A stretch of 25,088 nucleotides of DNA, from the NCBI GenBank assembly GCA_003427395.1, contig BFEA01000162.1, positions 756,204-781,291 of the forward strand, read 5' to 3'. Under the pieces are notes generated by a model. It was not told the DNA's origin and made no database searches. It saw only the letters and a program-made list of their open reading frames with translations. Made by a program: the position numbers and the translations under genes. Source of the DNA: Chara braunii (lineage: Eukaryota > Streptophyta > Charophyceae > Charales > Characeae). Below, one piece after another: positions 16,910 to 25,088 of the stretch (positions within the stretch are counted from its first letter, which is position 1; each line of letters begins with the position of its first letter).

Positions 16910-17094
16910 CGCGGCTAGGATTGAGAAACAGCCGAAGCTGGGTAATGGCACCGCCGCCCCGGTAGTTCATTTTTGTATTCTGATAAGGGATGCTGGGCCC
17001 GGTCCCCAGCCGTGTTGCTCCCCATGAATAGATTGGAGCATCGTCTCACTTGAAAAAAAAAAAAAAAAAAAAAAAATCTGAAGAGGTGGCAATC
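16910..17094 (+). mobile_element. SINE with two-hairpin tail and poly(A)
   Basis: A short non-coding element. The tail module is at 16988-17040 (GCTGGG...CCCAGC stem at 16992-17010, TGCTCC...GGAGCA stem at 17015-17040), then 24 A at 17053-17076. It is flanked by TTGATTGTTTAAGTTGGCT (16891-16909) and TTGATTGTTTAAGCTGGCT (17095-17113), a probable 19-bp duplication with one mismatch. Eighteen extra bases lie between the A run and the right duplication. No clear Pol III boxes are seen. Confidence 0.65.
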
Positions 17095-17207
17095 TTGATT
17101 GTTTAAGCTGGCTTGCTTCTGTTTTTTTTTTTTTTTAAATAGAAAAACTGGACCGAGCATACTAGGAAAGGTGGTAAGAACATCATCTCCTAATATTTCA
17201 TCCAGTT

Positions 17208-17259
17208 GCTCCGATCTGTTTGTGGGGAGCTGCACCTGTTGGAAAGTGGGTCCAGCGTA
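17208..17259 (-). repeat. Two-hairpin tail module, further copy
   Basis: Reverse orientation copy of the tail (GCTCC...GTGGGGAGCTGCACCTG...TCCAGCGT on plus). Its first stem has one mismatch. A T run at 17121-17135 may be the associated poly(A). Confidence 0.65.
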
Positions 17260-17414
17260 CAGAGAGAACAATGATTTTTTTATTTTTTATTTTTTTTTTG
17301 CAAAGAAAAAAATTTGGACCATTGCATAAATAGACAATGATAATTTTGATGATGTAGATAGATTACAAAAAACAAAAAACAAAAAAAAAAAGATAGATTC
17401 CGTTGTAGCCGGCT

Positions 17415-17694
17415 CCTTCCTGGGCAAGCTTGGCGCCCGCCACCTAGAGATATGCCGTTGGTCCCCCCGAGTGGCATTGAGCAGAAACTGCTGATGTTCA
17501 TAGGGGGAGGGGACCGGAGGGGAGGCACAGTGACTGGCCCATTGAAGAAACTCGGTCCTGATGCTACCGGCTGACCCCTGGCCGGTATCGCCCACCTGCT
17601 GTAGCAGGTATCGCACCTGGTGGTGGGTGCAGCTCCCGCATGTTCCCTCGTTGGAGGCTTGAGCACGGATGTGGCTGCTACGGGGTTCCCCGTA
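17415..17694 (+). mobile_element. SINE-2 body, copy without tRNA head
   Basis: About 280 bp shared with 17888-18134: CCTTCCTGGGCA, CTTGGCGCCCGCCACCTAGA, CTGCTGATGTTCAT, GGGGAGGGGAC, GAGGGGAGGCACAG, CCGGTATCGCCCACCTG. It ends in the palindromic TACGGGGTTCCCCGTA (17679-17694). It is preceded by an A-rich run and GATAGATTCCGTTGTAGCCG, which recurs near 18222 and 18250. Confidence 0.75.
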
Positions 17695-17812
17695 ATACTA
17701 TAATGACAATAAAAAAAGGCCTGAAAGGCCGTCCTGTCCAGATTTGACAGGTAATTGAATTGGTTGGGCTTAAAGAATTAGCCTTCTAAAGAAAAAAGAT
17801 AGATTCATCCAG
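17695..17812. other. Spacer between SINE-2 copies
   Basis: AT-rich. It includes GGCCTGAAAGGCC, a small hairpin at about 17719-17731, and CCTGTCCAGATTTGACAGG, another inverted repeat at about 17734-17752. No gene seen. Confidence 0.5.
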
Positions 17813-17882
17813 AGGCCTAACTCAGTTGGTAAGGCTCGCAAGTGGCATTCAGGAGGTTGTGGGTTCAATCCCTATTGGCCTC
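17813..17882 (+). promoter_or_regulatory. tRNA-like Pol III promoter (A and B boxes) of SINE-2
   Basis: The acceptor ends GAGGCC and GGCCTC pair perfectly. The A box is TAACTCAGTTGG (about 17818-17829), fitting TRGCNNAGTNGG with one mismatch. The B box is GGTTCAATCCC (17862-17872), fitting GGTTCRANTCC. The T stem GTGGG/CCTAT pairs with G-T wobbles. At 70 bases and with a poor anticodon arm it is probably not a working tRNA. Confidence 0.75.
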
Positions 17883-18134
17883 ATGTACCTTCCTGGGCAT
17901 GCTTGGCGCCCGCCACCTAGAGATAGACCACTGGATCCCCCCATTGGCATTTAGCAGAGTCTGCTGATGTTCATGGGGGAGGGGACCTGAGGGGAGGCAC
18001 AGGGATTGGTCCTGTTGGCATGGTCCCTGATGCTACTGGCTGTCCCCTAGCCGGTATCGCCCACCTGCAGGTCGGGAGCAGCCCCCGCATGTTCTCTCGT
18101 GAACACGGTGCTGGCTGCTACGGGGTTCCCCGTA
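17813..18134 (+). mobile_element. SINE-2 full copy with tRNA-derived head
   Basis: A tRNA-like head (17813-17882) is followed by the SINE-2 body (17888-18134, 247 bp), ending in the same TACGGGGTTCCCCGTA hairpin (18119-18134). About 60 bases further is a run of about 21 A (18200-18221). Confidence 0.75.
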
Positions 18135-18685
18135 TGCCTACAATTAGGAGTAGTGGTAGGTAGGTAGTGTGAGGTGAAATTGAGAGAAGAATCTAGCTTT
18201 AAAAAAAAAAAAAAAAAAAAAGATAGATTCCGTTGTAGGCGGCTCTAAAAAGATAGATTGGGTTGTAGCCGGCTCTACTGCCCTTAGTTTAAACATGTGC
18301 TGCAATCTCTTCACCCCTATATGGGGCACCTGATCTTGCTCTAGATTCTAGTAGCTAACTTACAAATGATTAAGATCGAAAATTATGGCAACGCTTCCTG
18401 ATCTCTGCCAAACCAACTCTATGGAACCAAACAGTGGGAGGGCAGAGGAAAAGGGTCTGGGAAGTCAGAAAGAGGGAGAATGGGATTAACAGGATCCACA
18501 TTAGTCTACTCGTGGAAGAATAGGTGACGGTCCCTCACAAAATCATTTCTTTGGCCTTTCTTGTTTTCTCTTTTTTTTTTCTTTTTTTCTTTTTTAATGT
18601 ACTTTGAAACATCAGCGAGGGTGGGGGGGGGGGGGCGTGCTGGTAAGAGCAGTCAGTCATCCCCTATACACCCTCGATATTAGAT
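18135..18685. other. Intergenic, low complexity
   Basis: Contains an A run (18200-18221), two GATAGATT...GTTGTAG-CGGCTC repeats, a T/C-rich run (18560-18596) and a G run (18620-18634). No gene seen. Confidence 0.6.
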
Positions 18686-18740
18686 GGCTCCGTTCCATTG
18701 GTGGGGAGCTGCACCGGCTGGAAACCAGGTTCAGCGTCCC
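18686..18740 (-). repeat. Two-hairpin tail module at the 3' side of LINE-B
   Basis: Same module and orientation as LINE-B, about 320 bases after its last recognisable coding sequence. No poly(A) follows. Confidence 0.6.
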
Positions 18741-19055
18741 TTCACATCGAAATCCAGGTTATTGAATCAGTCAACATTGTTCAATTTGTAAGGCCCAGTA
18801 TCATGTCTCTGCCCACAGCCGATCCCATGGGTTCTATTATTGAGCTTTTATCCAGTGTTTGATTTAGTAGGCAGTGACCTCCGTATGTTGCTGCTGACAG
18901 CTCGTGCTTGCCAGATCTCCTTCCGCTTTTAGCAATTGGCGTCCAATCTCCTGGTCGTGTGCCATGTTTCTGTTTGTGGATCCATTCGGCCTCCAATCAT
19001 CAGGTCAGCGGGCCTTGCATGTCTTCCTGTCCACTGCAGCATTTGCACCTTGACT

Positions 19056-19868
19056 TCAGGGCGGCCAAGAGGTGGTGGGGGAGGGTTGTGGGGTGAGGAA
19101 AGAGGGAGGGGAGGCATTTGGTAGGGGGACAGAGGGGGAAGGTGGAAAGGGGGACAGGGAAGCCTGCCCAGACTGTCCGTCGCGAGGCGGGGAAGGGGCC
19201 GGTGGAGCGTCAGTTACCAGCACAAAGTTAGTTTGGCGGTAGGGGACGGCGAAGCAGTTGAGGGGTCTCGTTTCCCAAATGGGTTCAGAGGCCCTCCATG
19301 GTTTCCATTGGATATCGAGGTTGGTGTCCAATTCCGAGAAGGCTGCCTGAGGATCCTGCCACAGTTGCCGATAGTTGTCGCAGATGGTTATCTTGAGCAC
19401 TGGGTCCTTTTCGTTGTGGTAGTCCTGTTTGAAGCTTTTCCAGGCTTTTTGCGTTCTGCTCCTGATGGTTTCTTCTGCTGCTTGTTGTGCCTGTTGCAGC
19501 CCAAATTGATGATCTTTCCTCTCAAAAGAGCATCTGGCTCTCCAGGCTAACATCAGAATTTGTAGCCTCACGTAGGCGAAAAGATTGGTTGCAAAAGGCG
19601 ACCATTGTGCCAGCGGGTGCTGGTTCTTGCCAAGAAGCAGAAGGCCCAGGTCCCAGGGAATGTGACAGGCTGTGAGCGAGTGAAATGTTGCATCCCACCA
19701 CTGCCATAGCTGGGCCACCAGCGGGCAGGCCAGAAGGCAGTGTTCTAGTGTGGCCCCGGCTGGTGGCGAAGCTCTGCCACAATAGGAGCAGATGGGAGAC
19801 AGCAGCCATTTTTGTTCTAAATCTGTTCTTCTGACTGACCAGTCCGGGGTGGGTAGGCAGCGATGCAC
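19056..19868 (-). CDS. LINE-B C-terminus with zf-RVT-like zinc finger, fragment
   Basis: Reads CLPTPDWSVRRTDLEQKWLL, SPICSYCGRASPPAGATLEH and CLLACPLVAQLWQWW. The C-x2-C ... H-x4-C pattern followed by a Trp-rich stretch is the zf-RVT domain found at the C-terminus of plant-type LINE polyproteins, thought to help RNA or target binding. About 100 helical residues follow (QQAQQAAEETIRSRTQKAWK), then a Pro/Ser-rich tail. The upstream coding part is in another frame (19871-20233), so a frameshift lies near 19870. Confidence 0.75.
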   Translation of the reverse strand: MHRCLPTPDWSVRRTDLEQKWLLSPICSYCGRASPPAGATLEHCLLACPLVAQLWQWWDATFHSLTACHIPWDLGLLLLGKNQHPLAQWSPFATNLFAYVRLQILMLAWRARCSFERKDHQFGLQQAQQAAEETIRSRTQKAWKSFKQDYHNEKDPVLKITICDNYRQLWQDPQAAFSELDTNLDIQWKPWRASEPIWETRPLNCFAVPYRQTNFVLVTDAPPAPSPPRDGQSGQASLSPFPPSPSVPLPNASPPSFLTPQPSPTTSWPP

Positions 19869-19870
19869 GA

Positions 19871-20233
19871 TTTACCATTGAGGGCCCTGAGGTTTGTGGG
19901 CATTACTTTTGAGTATTTTCCCCACGGCAGATCGCTCACGAACCCGGGGTCCAGAGGCGAGTCCCGCTCCCATCTTTGGGTAATGGGATGGTTGATTGAT
20001 ATTGTCGGGCGGGAGGCTTTGTAGCCTCCTTTGACTGTATATTCCCATATGGCCATGGGTTTTGCCCCCGGCCATTCCCACTCATCTGAGTCAAAGGGTA
20101 GCCTGGTTACCGGTGTAGAGGAGTTGTACGCAAACAGTCCGTTTTGCTGGTCTCCCACCACTCTGATTTGCAACAGCCCACCCCATTTTTCTGTCGCATC
20201 CATGTCTTCGGCCCTTGTGAATTCAGAGAACAT
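19871..20233 (-). CDS. LINE-B region before the zinc finger, fragment
   Basis: Reads FDSDEWEWPGAKPMAIWEYT, VKGGYKASRPTISINHPITQ, then LPWGKYSKVMPTNLRALNGK. The last part matches the usual LINE pattern (W-kiWk---p-kl--flW) just upstream of zf-RVT. It is out of frame with the next segment. Confidence 0.6.
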
Positions 20234-20239
20234 GGCCCC

Positions 20240-20640
20240 AGGGAGCTGGGGTTTAGTCCATCATCGTTGTTGTGGACCTGGTATATCAGGGTCGGATGGG
20301 GGAGGTCATTGTATTTCACCACCCAATCTTTAAACTAAACTGTGGGACCTATACGGAGGGTTAGGCACCAAGCAAGGGGAAGGGTTTCTCTGAGTTGAAG
20401 CACCTTCACCTCCACACTCTGCACATGCTTCAATCTCAATTTAAGCTGCTCTGTTGTTGCCCAGTCCTGCGTTGAAGGATTCCATAAGTCTCCAACTGTG
20501 TAAACTCATTTTTTTGCCCAGTTGAGCCAAGACAAGTTGGTTGAGCCAAGGGATTGCCCTCTTCGTCAAGGATATGAGGGGTCCCAAAAAGAGGCTGCCT
20601 CCAAATGTTGTGCCACCTATTGGGATGTTGTTTTTGTTGT
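20240..20640 (-). pseudogene. LINE-B middle part, strongly decayed
   Basis: Frame pieces include NIPIGGTTFGGSLFLGPLIS, LRETLPLAWCLTLRIGPTV and FKDWVVKYNDLPHPTLIYQV. The order (W---FGgSLf-gpLI followed by a DW block) fits the stretch between LINE RT and zf-RVT. Frames are broken, with no continuous ORF. Confidence 0.5.
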
Positions 20641-20645
20641 GGGTC

Positions 20646-21245
20646 TCACCTTCTCCAGAGTTTAACCATGCAGGGCCTTAGGGGGTCCAGAATTATATCT
20701 TGTGTCGTTGCTTGAACCACGTTGTTCACCCCCCGTTGTTGCGGGCGGGAGAGGATTGTCCAATGGTTATTCGTCAGCCATTGGAAGGGGTGTATCCGGT
20801 CGGGCATCGTTGTTTCTGGGGCCAAGTTGGTTATTTGTAAGCAAGCCAATGGGCCCCATGGGATATCATTACCCACCAGCAGTCTGACAAGGACTTTGAA
20901 AATCAAGGTGTCGCTTTCATATTCAAGGTCCAATATCCCCAACCCCCCTTTGCCCCTAGGCTGTGTGAGGACATCCCAATTGACTCTATTCAGGCAACTA
21001 TGGTCATCGAGTTTGTTTTTCCACAAGTAGGTCACCAGCGCCCTTTTGAGTTTTTTGTTTTGTTGTAGCTTTAGTGGCCACACCGCCAGTTTGTACCATT
21101 TTTTTTTTTTTTTTTTTTTTTTTGAAGGCCCTTGTGCAAGACCTCTATCCTAGTGGTGGTAACCATATGGATGCCAGGATGGCATTGTTAGTTGCCCTTG
21201 TTTTCTCTTCTCATTCCATTCCAATTAATTTTGCCTACCGTACCC
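20646..21245 (-). CDS. LINE-B RT C-terminal connection, fragment
   Basis: From 21083 in sense: KKLKRALVTYLWKNKLDDHS, then NRVNWDVLTQPRGKGGLGIL-DLEYESDTL. This is the conserved LINE block with fiW-g and rv-Wd-l--P---GGLGi-dl. Upstream of the A run, 21124-21245 gives NNAILASIWLPPLG in an overlapping frame, which fits the preceding N--i-a-iWy block. LINE-A has the same landmark (RVTWDKIIQPKAKGGLGILD). Confidence 0.75.
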
Positions 21246-21513
21246 TCCTCAGCCCCCCCTAGCCAAGCGCCACTAAATTGTTGAATGTGATGTACAATTT
21301 CTTTTTTGGAAGACACGAATTGAATCTTTTCTTCAACTTTTTCTCATCGGGCTGTGATAATTGTATGCACTTGCAATCTAATAGAATTTGTAAATTATAA
21401 ACTGTCCAACTTTGCTTCCTCCATTTCTAAAGTACATTTTCGTCTCCAAAGGGTTCACAAAATGATCCTTCTTCCTGTGTTGTGCCAATTTGTGAGAATA
21501 TGGTCGTATCTAT
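21246..21513. other. Unassigned AT-rich stretch
   Basis: No protein, RNA or repeat recognised. The last part is probably the 5' body of the SINE whose tail follows. Confidence 0.4.
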
Positions 21514-21602
21514 GGGACGCTGGACCCGATTTCCAGCAGGTGCTGCTCCCCACCAATAGATGGAGCTTGGTTTGGTTCAAAAAAAAAAAGAAAAAAAAAA
21601 AA
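21514..21602 (+). mobile_element. SINE tail with poly(A)
   Basis: The tail module is at 21514-21566: stem GCTGGA/TCCAGC at 21519-21537 and stem GCTCC/GGAGC at 21544-21566. A spacer and an A run (21579-21602, one G) follow. The SINE 5' boundary is not clear. Confidence 0.7.
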
Positions 21603-21784
21603 GTTATGAGAAACGTCATCTAGCTGCTCCGTAGAAACTTATCTGGTAGACTGATAATAGTCTGAAGAGATGGCAAATTGGCTGGGTTGGATAGATGCTG
21701 GATCATTGGATGGATCTTGGGTCATTGAACTTGGTTTGCTGTATGCTGCTGATAATATTTAAAGGGGGGGGAGGGGGAAGAAGG
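21603..21784. other. Spacer before the satellite array
   Basis: TCTGAAGAGATGGCAA at about 21660 also occurs (one change) after the poly(A) of the SINE at 17077. Otherwise nothing seen. Confidence 0.4.
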
Positions 21785-23350
21785 TTTGGCTCTGGCAAGG
21801 CAGACATCAACCAACAGCAGCAGTGCTAAGGGTGGAGGTAGGTCAACGAGAGGCAAGTGTGCCTACTTGAACAAGAAGCTAAGCATAGGTGATAGAACCA
21901 ACCCCCGAGACTGAGACAACAATAGGTTGTTAGTCAGGTGAATGGGGTGAAGCAAAACAACAATTTATTTACAATCCTCAAACTAGCAGATACGGTGTTG
22001 AGTATACTATCACTTACATTTCGTTGTCAGGAGGGCACACATATAGGGCTGATGGACAGTTCTACATACCAAGGGTTATTATAAGTAGGACTACGAGAGA
22101 CACGTGTGCCTACTTGAACAAGAAGCTAAGCATAGGTGATAGAACCAGCCCCCGAGACTGAGACAACAATAGGCTGTCAGTCAGGTGAATGAGGTGAAGC
22201 AAAACAACCAATTTATTTACAATCCTCAAACTAGCAGATACGGTGTCGACTGTACTATCACTTACATTTCGCTGTCAGGAGGGCACACATATAGGGCTGA
22301 TTGACACTTCTACATACCAAGGGTTATTATAAGTAGGAGGACTCTATAGCTAGTCATCACAGTAAGTATTTCTTTGTTTCAACAAATAAACAAAACAATA
22401 ATGTAAGGGAGAAGCAGTACCTGCAGCAGTACCAACAACTATGAACCCTGAGTAAATTATGACATATATTAGGCCTACGGTGGACCGAGAGATGGTTAAC
22501 AACAAATGTTATTTACAAGTCATTTTCAGCCGCTTCAGACATGTGTTAGGTACTTGGATGGGGGGAAGGGGCTCTGGCAAGGTAGACATCAACCAACAGC
22601 AGCAGTGCTAAGGGTGGAGGTAGGTGAACGAGAGGCAAGTGTGCCTACTTGAACAAGAGGCTAAGCATAGGTGATAGAACCAGCCCCCGAGACTGAGACA
22701 ACAATAGGTTGCCAGTCAGGTGAATGGGGTGAAGCAAAACAACTAATTTATTTACAATCCTCAAACTAGCAGATACGGTGTTGAGTATACTATCACTTAC
22801 ATTTCGTTGTCAGGAGGACACACATAAAGGGCTGATGGACACTTCTACATACCAAGGGTTATTATAAGTAGGAGGACTACGAGAGACACGTGTGCCTACT
22901 TGAACAAGAAGCTAAGCATAGGTGATAGAACCAGCCCCCGAGACTGAGACAACAATAAGCTGTCAGTCAGGTGAATGGGGTGAAGCAAAACAACCAATTT
23001 ATTTACAATCCTCAAACTAGCAGATACGGTGTTTAGTATACTATCACTTACATTTCGTGGTCAGGAGGGCACACATATAGGACTGATGGACACTTCTACA
23101 TACCAAGGGTTATTATAAGTAGGAGGACTCTATAACTAGTCATCACAGTAAGTACGTCTTTGTTTCAACAAATAAACAAAACAACAACGTAAGGCAGAAA
23201 CAGTACCAGCAGCAGTGCCAACAACTATGAACCCTGAGTAAATTATGACATATATTAGGCCTATAGCGGACCGAGAGATGGTTAACAACAAATGTTATTT
23301 ACAAGTCATTTTCAGCCGCTTCAGACATGTGTTGGGTATTTGGATAGGGG
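21785..23350. repeat. Satellite with higher-order unit of about 785 bp, two copies
   Basis: Each higher-order unit holds two B monomers of about 250 bp and one C block of about 220 bp. The B anchor GTGTGCCTACTTGAACAAG is at 21857, 22104, 22639 and 22890. The C anchor CAAATAAACAAAACAA is at 22383 and 23168. The spacing of 782-786 is constant. Copies are nearly identical, so amplification is recent. No conserved ORF. Confidence 0.9.
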
Positions 23351-23705
23351 GATCTGAAAACCCTTTCAGAAGCTTCAGCCACTTCAGGTCATTTCATAGG
23401 TTTTAACTTTTCCAACCCGAAACTCCTGAAATAACTTGAAAGATCTGAAAGTAGTTTCAGATCCCCCCATCCAAGTGGTTGGATGAGGATACTTGAAACC
23501 ACTTTCAGAAGCCTTAGCCACTTCAGGTTGTTGCAAAGGATTGACGTCTCCCCACCTGAAACTCTTGAAATGACTTGAATTGGCTGAAAATTTGAAAGCG
23601 GTTGCAGATGCCCCCGTCCGACCATTTAGATGGGGGAACCCAAAACCGCTTTCAGAAGCTTCAGCCACTTCAGGTAATTTCAAAGGTTTCAAATCTTCCC
23701 ACCTA
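23351..23705. repeat. TTCAG-rich tandem repeat, about 145-bp unit, 2.5 copies
   Basis: CTTTCAGAAGCTTCAGCCAC and variants begin near 23362, 23502 and 23649. Each is followed by CTTCAGGT and CCTGAAACTC-TGAAAT-ACTTGAA. Many CTGAAA/TTTCAG pairs give local inverted repeats. Confidence 0.8.
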
Positions 23706-24144
23706 CCAAATATGACACAGAACAACGTTAAACCACCAGGCCCCCCGACGTCGTAAAGTCGGGGGAACCAGTAGGCCGATATTAACAACTCACCTTCAGC
23801 CTACCGGTAGTACAGAGTGGGTCTCACTTCGTTCTTTTTTTTTTTTTTTTTTTTACTATGCAAAAAAAAAACGAAAACGTAACTGCAGGTGTCACCGCAT
23901 TTTGTGCCTCAATCCACTGCCCCTGACACACATGGATGATTGCGATGTATATTTCCGAGTTGTGTTGCAAGGTTCAGTGCGTGTTTTTTTTTGGTTTTCC
24001 CCCCACAAAAACAACAAAAGAAGATCAAAAGTGCAGCGCCTGAATTGAAAACCACACGCCGGCCTCTTTACAACTTCAGATGCCTTTTTTTTTTTTTTTT
24101 TTTTTGGTCGCCGACCCCGAGCCGTTCCCGGCCCTAACTCCCCG
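23706..24144. other. Low-complexity spacer
   Basis: Hairpin CCCCCGAC/GTCGGGGG near 23744-23766, T runs at 23836-23855 and 24086-24106, A run near 23863. No gene seen. Confidence 0.5.
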
Positions 24145-24914
24145 ACAGAGATGAGCAACGGGTACCCAGACCTGCACCCACCTATACCCACCCCACCCAC
24201 TTGGAATTGGGTAAGGTGTGGGTCTTGATAAGTTGGCACAGGTGGGATGAGGTTGGGTCTAGTCGAGCCAGCCTAGGTGGGTGACGGGCGGGTCAATGTT
24301 AGGCATGGGTCACCCGAATGGGTGGGTGACAGGCGGGTGAGCGCTAGGCTTGGGTCACCCGACCCACAGACCGAGGACAACCCATAAGAACCCTCCCCCT
24401 CCCCCTTACCCCTCTCATATTTCCCAGTTGCGGTCCACATGTGGAATTCAAATGTTGGAGGCTCAGGAAACCGAAAATCTCCACCATGGGGCCCCCTGGA
24501 AAAAAATGTTATCTTCCTCGAAAAAAAAAAGTTGCGCCAATTGCAAATTGAACATGGGGTCCTCCTTGAAAAAATGTGTCACACTCTAAAGGTGGGGCGG
24601 TGGCAGTTGGGTCACGGCCCAAACAACGGAATGTTCACTCCCGGGGATCGAACACAACCACAACAAGTGGCAAGGTTTCCCAAATTCAAACTTATGGAGC
24701 GCTACGAATTTTCGCGCCGTCATCCAAGGACGGCCCAAAGTGGAGATGCTTCGAGTTTTCACGTTGTCATCCGAGGATGTCATGTTGTTGTGGTGCCTGT
24801 AAATGTTCAAAGAGACTGAGCCAATGGGGAACGAGCGGATGCGGGTTAAAAATAATTAGGTACTGGGTGCGGGCGGGTAAATTTGTTCTCGCGGGTGTGG
24901 GTGGGTCAAGGTTT
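24145..24914 (+). mobile_element. Possible hAT-like terminus and GGGT-rich repeats
   Basis: CAGAGATGAGCAACGGGTAC at about 24146 resembles the outer end of hAT transposons (CAGxGATGxGCAAC). Tandem GGGTGACGGGCGGGTxA and GGGTCACCCGA units (24275-24365) follow, and GGGT-rich DNA recurs at 24838-24910. No matching inverted end is found in the window and no transposase is seen. The open frames in 24350-24917 are not recognised. Confidence 0.3.
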
Positions 24915-25088
24915 TGATGTGCGGAGAGAGAGAGAGAGAGAGAGAGAAAGGGCGTCAACCAGAGTCTGACGCCGACTTTTGTCCAGAGAGAGAGAGAGAG
25001 AGAGAGAGAGGGCGTCAGCCAGTGTCTGACGCCGAGTTTGGTCCACCAAACTCGGCGTGAGACACTGGCTGACGCCCTCTCTCTCTCT
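24915..25088. repeat. (GA)n with hairpin modules ending in a long palindrome
   Basis: (GA)n runs are followed by GGCGTCA...TGACGCC hairpin modules at about 24951-24974 and 25011-25034. From 24999 the sequence folds back on itself around 25043-25044 (CC) to the window end, with one mismatch in about 44 bp per arm. Confidence 0.9.

Larger units (their letters stand above)
18686..21245 (-). mobile_element. LINE-B: 3' half of a non-LTR retrotransposon
   Basis: Minus-strand LINE remnant, truncated at 5' near 21245. In sense order it has RT connection (21245-20646), a variable middle (20640-19817), a zf-RVT-type finger domain (19868-19056), a 3' UTR, and the two-hairpin tail (18740-18686) as possible 3' end. 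Several frameshifts. A 24-base T run at 21100-21123 (A in sense) sits within the coding homology. Confidence 0.75.

Noticed and set aside
17813-17882. Functional tRNA gene
   Set aside because: It is slightly short, has a poor anticodon arm, and is fused to a repeated SINE body.
21785-23350. CRISPR array
   Set aside because: Units are hundreds of bases long with no short repeat-spacer pattern, in a eukaryotic transposon context.
24439-24917. Host coding gene
   Set aside because: Two overlapping open frames of about 115-125 codons with no recognised domain; the sequence includes short internal duplications (GTCATCCxAGGA) and GGGT-rich DNA.

Overview
The window is wholly transposon-derived DNA from a eukaryotic nuclear genome. 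It has poly(A)-tailed retroelements, a tRNA-derived SINE, MITE-like inverted repeats, microsatellites, satellite arrays and four isolated Ns. I found no convincing intact host gene. The Penelope-like elements (PLEs) carry GIY-YIG in front of the reverse transcriptase, an arrangement known from green algae and other eukaryotes. A streptophyte alga such as Chara is my guess, but the sequence does not prove it.

Layout, left to right. 1-658: 3' end of a plus-strand PLE (PLE-3), finished by hexamer repeats. 659-8252: a decayed plus-strand LINE (LINE-A) with a poly(A) tail. It is interrupted by a 328-bp inverted-repeat element (1279-1606) and by a nearly full-length minus-strand PLE (PLE-1, 1975-7011) with a 12-bp target-site duplication. 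8257-9021: an unrecognised reading frame split by a 30-bp-TIR MITE. 9223-16884: a plus-strand PLE (PLE-2) whose RT is split by a 2,845-bp retro-insertion with 15-bp duplications. 16885-18134: SINEs, including one with a tRNA-like head. 18686-21245: a minus-strand LINE 3' half (LINE-B) with a zf-RVT-type zinc finger. 21514-21602: a SINE tail. 21785-23705: satellite arrays. 23706-25088: low-complexity DNA, GGGT-rich repeats, and a (GA)n array ending in a long palindrome.

The main result comes from aligning PLE-1 with PLE-2. Each is about 4.1 kb of coding sequence (about 1,360 codons) and carries, in one order, a CCHC zinc knuckle, a charged coiled coil, a SAP-like motif, a hydrophobic segment, a GIY-YIG nuclease, a Cys-containing linker and an RT. 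The stops separating the zinc-knuckle part from the GIY-YIG/RT part differ between copies, face sense codons in the other copy and keep the same frame. No ATG precedes GIY-YIG in either copy. The ancestor was therefore probably a single gag-like/nuclease/RT polyprotein. The RT catalytic motif is L-I/M-D-D rather than the usual aromatic-x-D-D. A second system is a short two-hairpin tail shared by SINEs, the 2.8-kb retro-insertion and the end of LINE-B, which suggests a LINE/SINE partnership.
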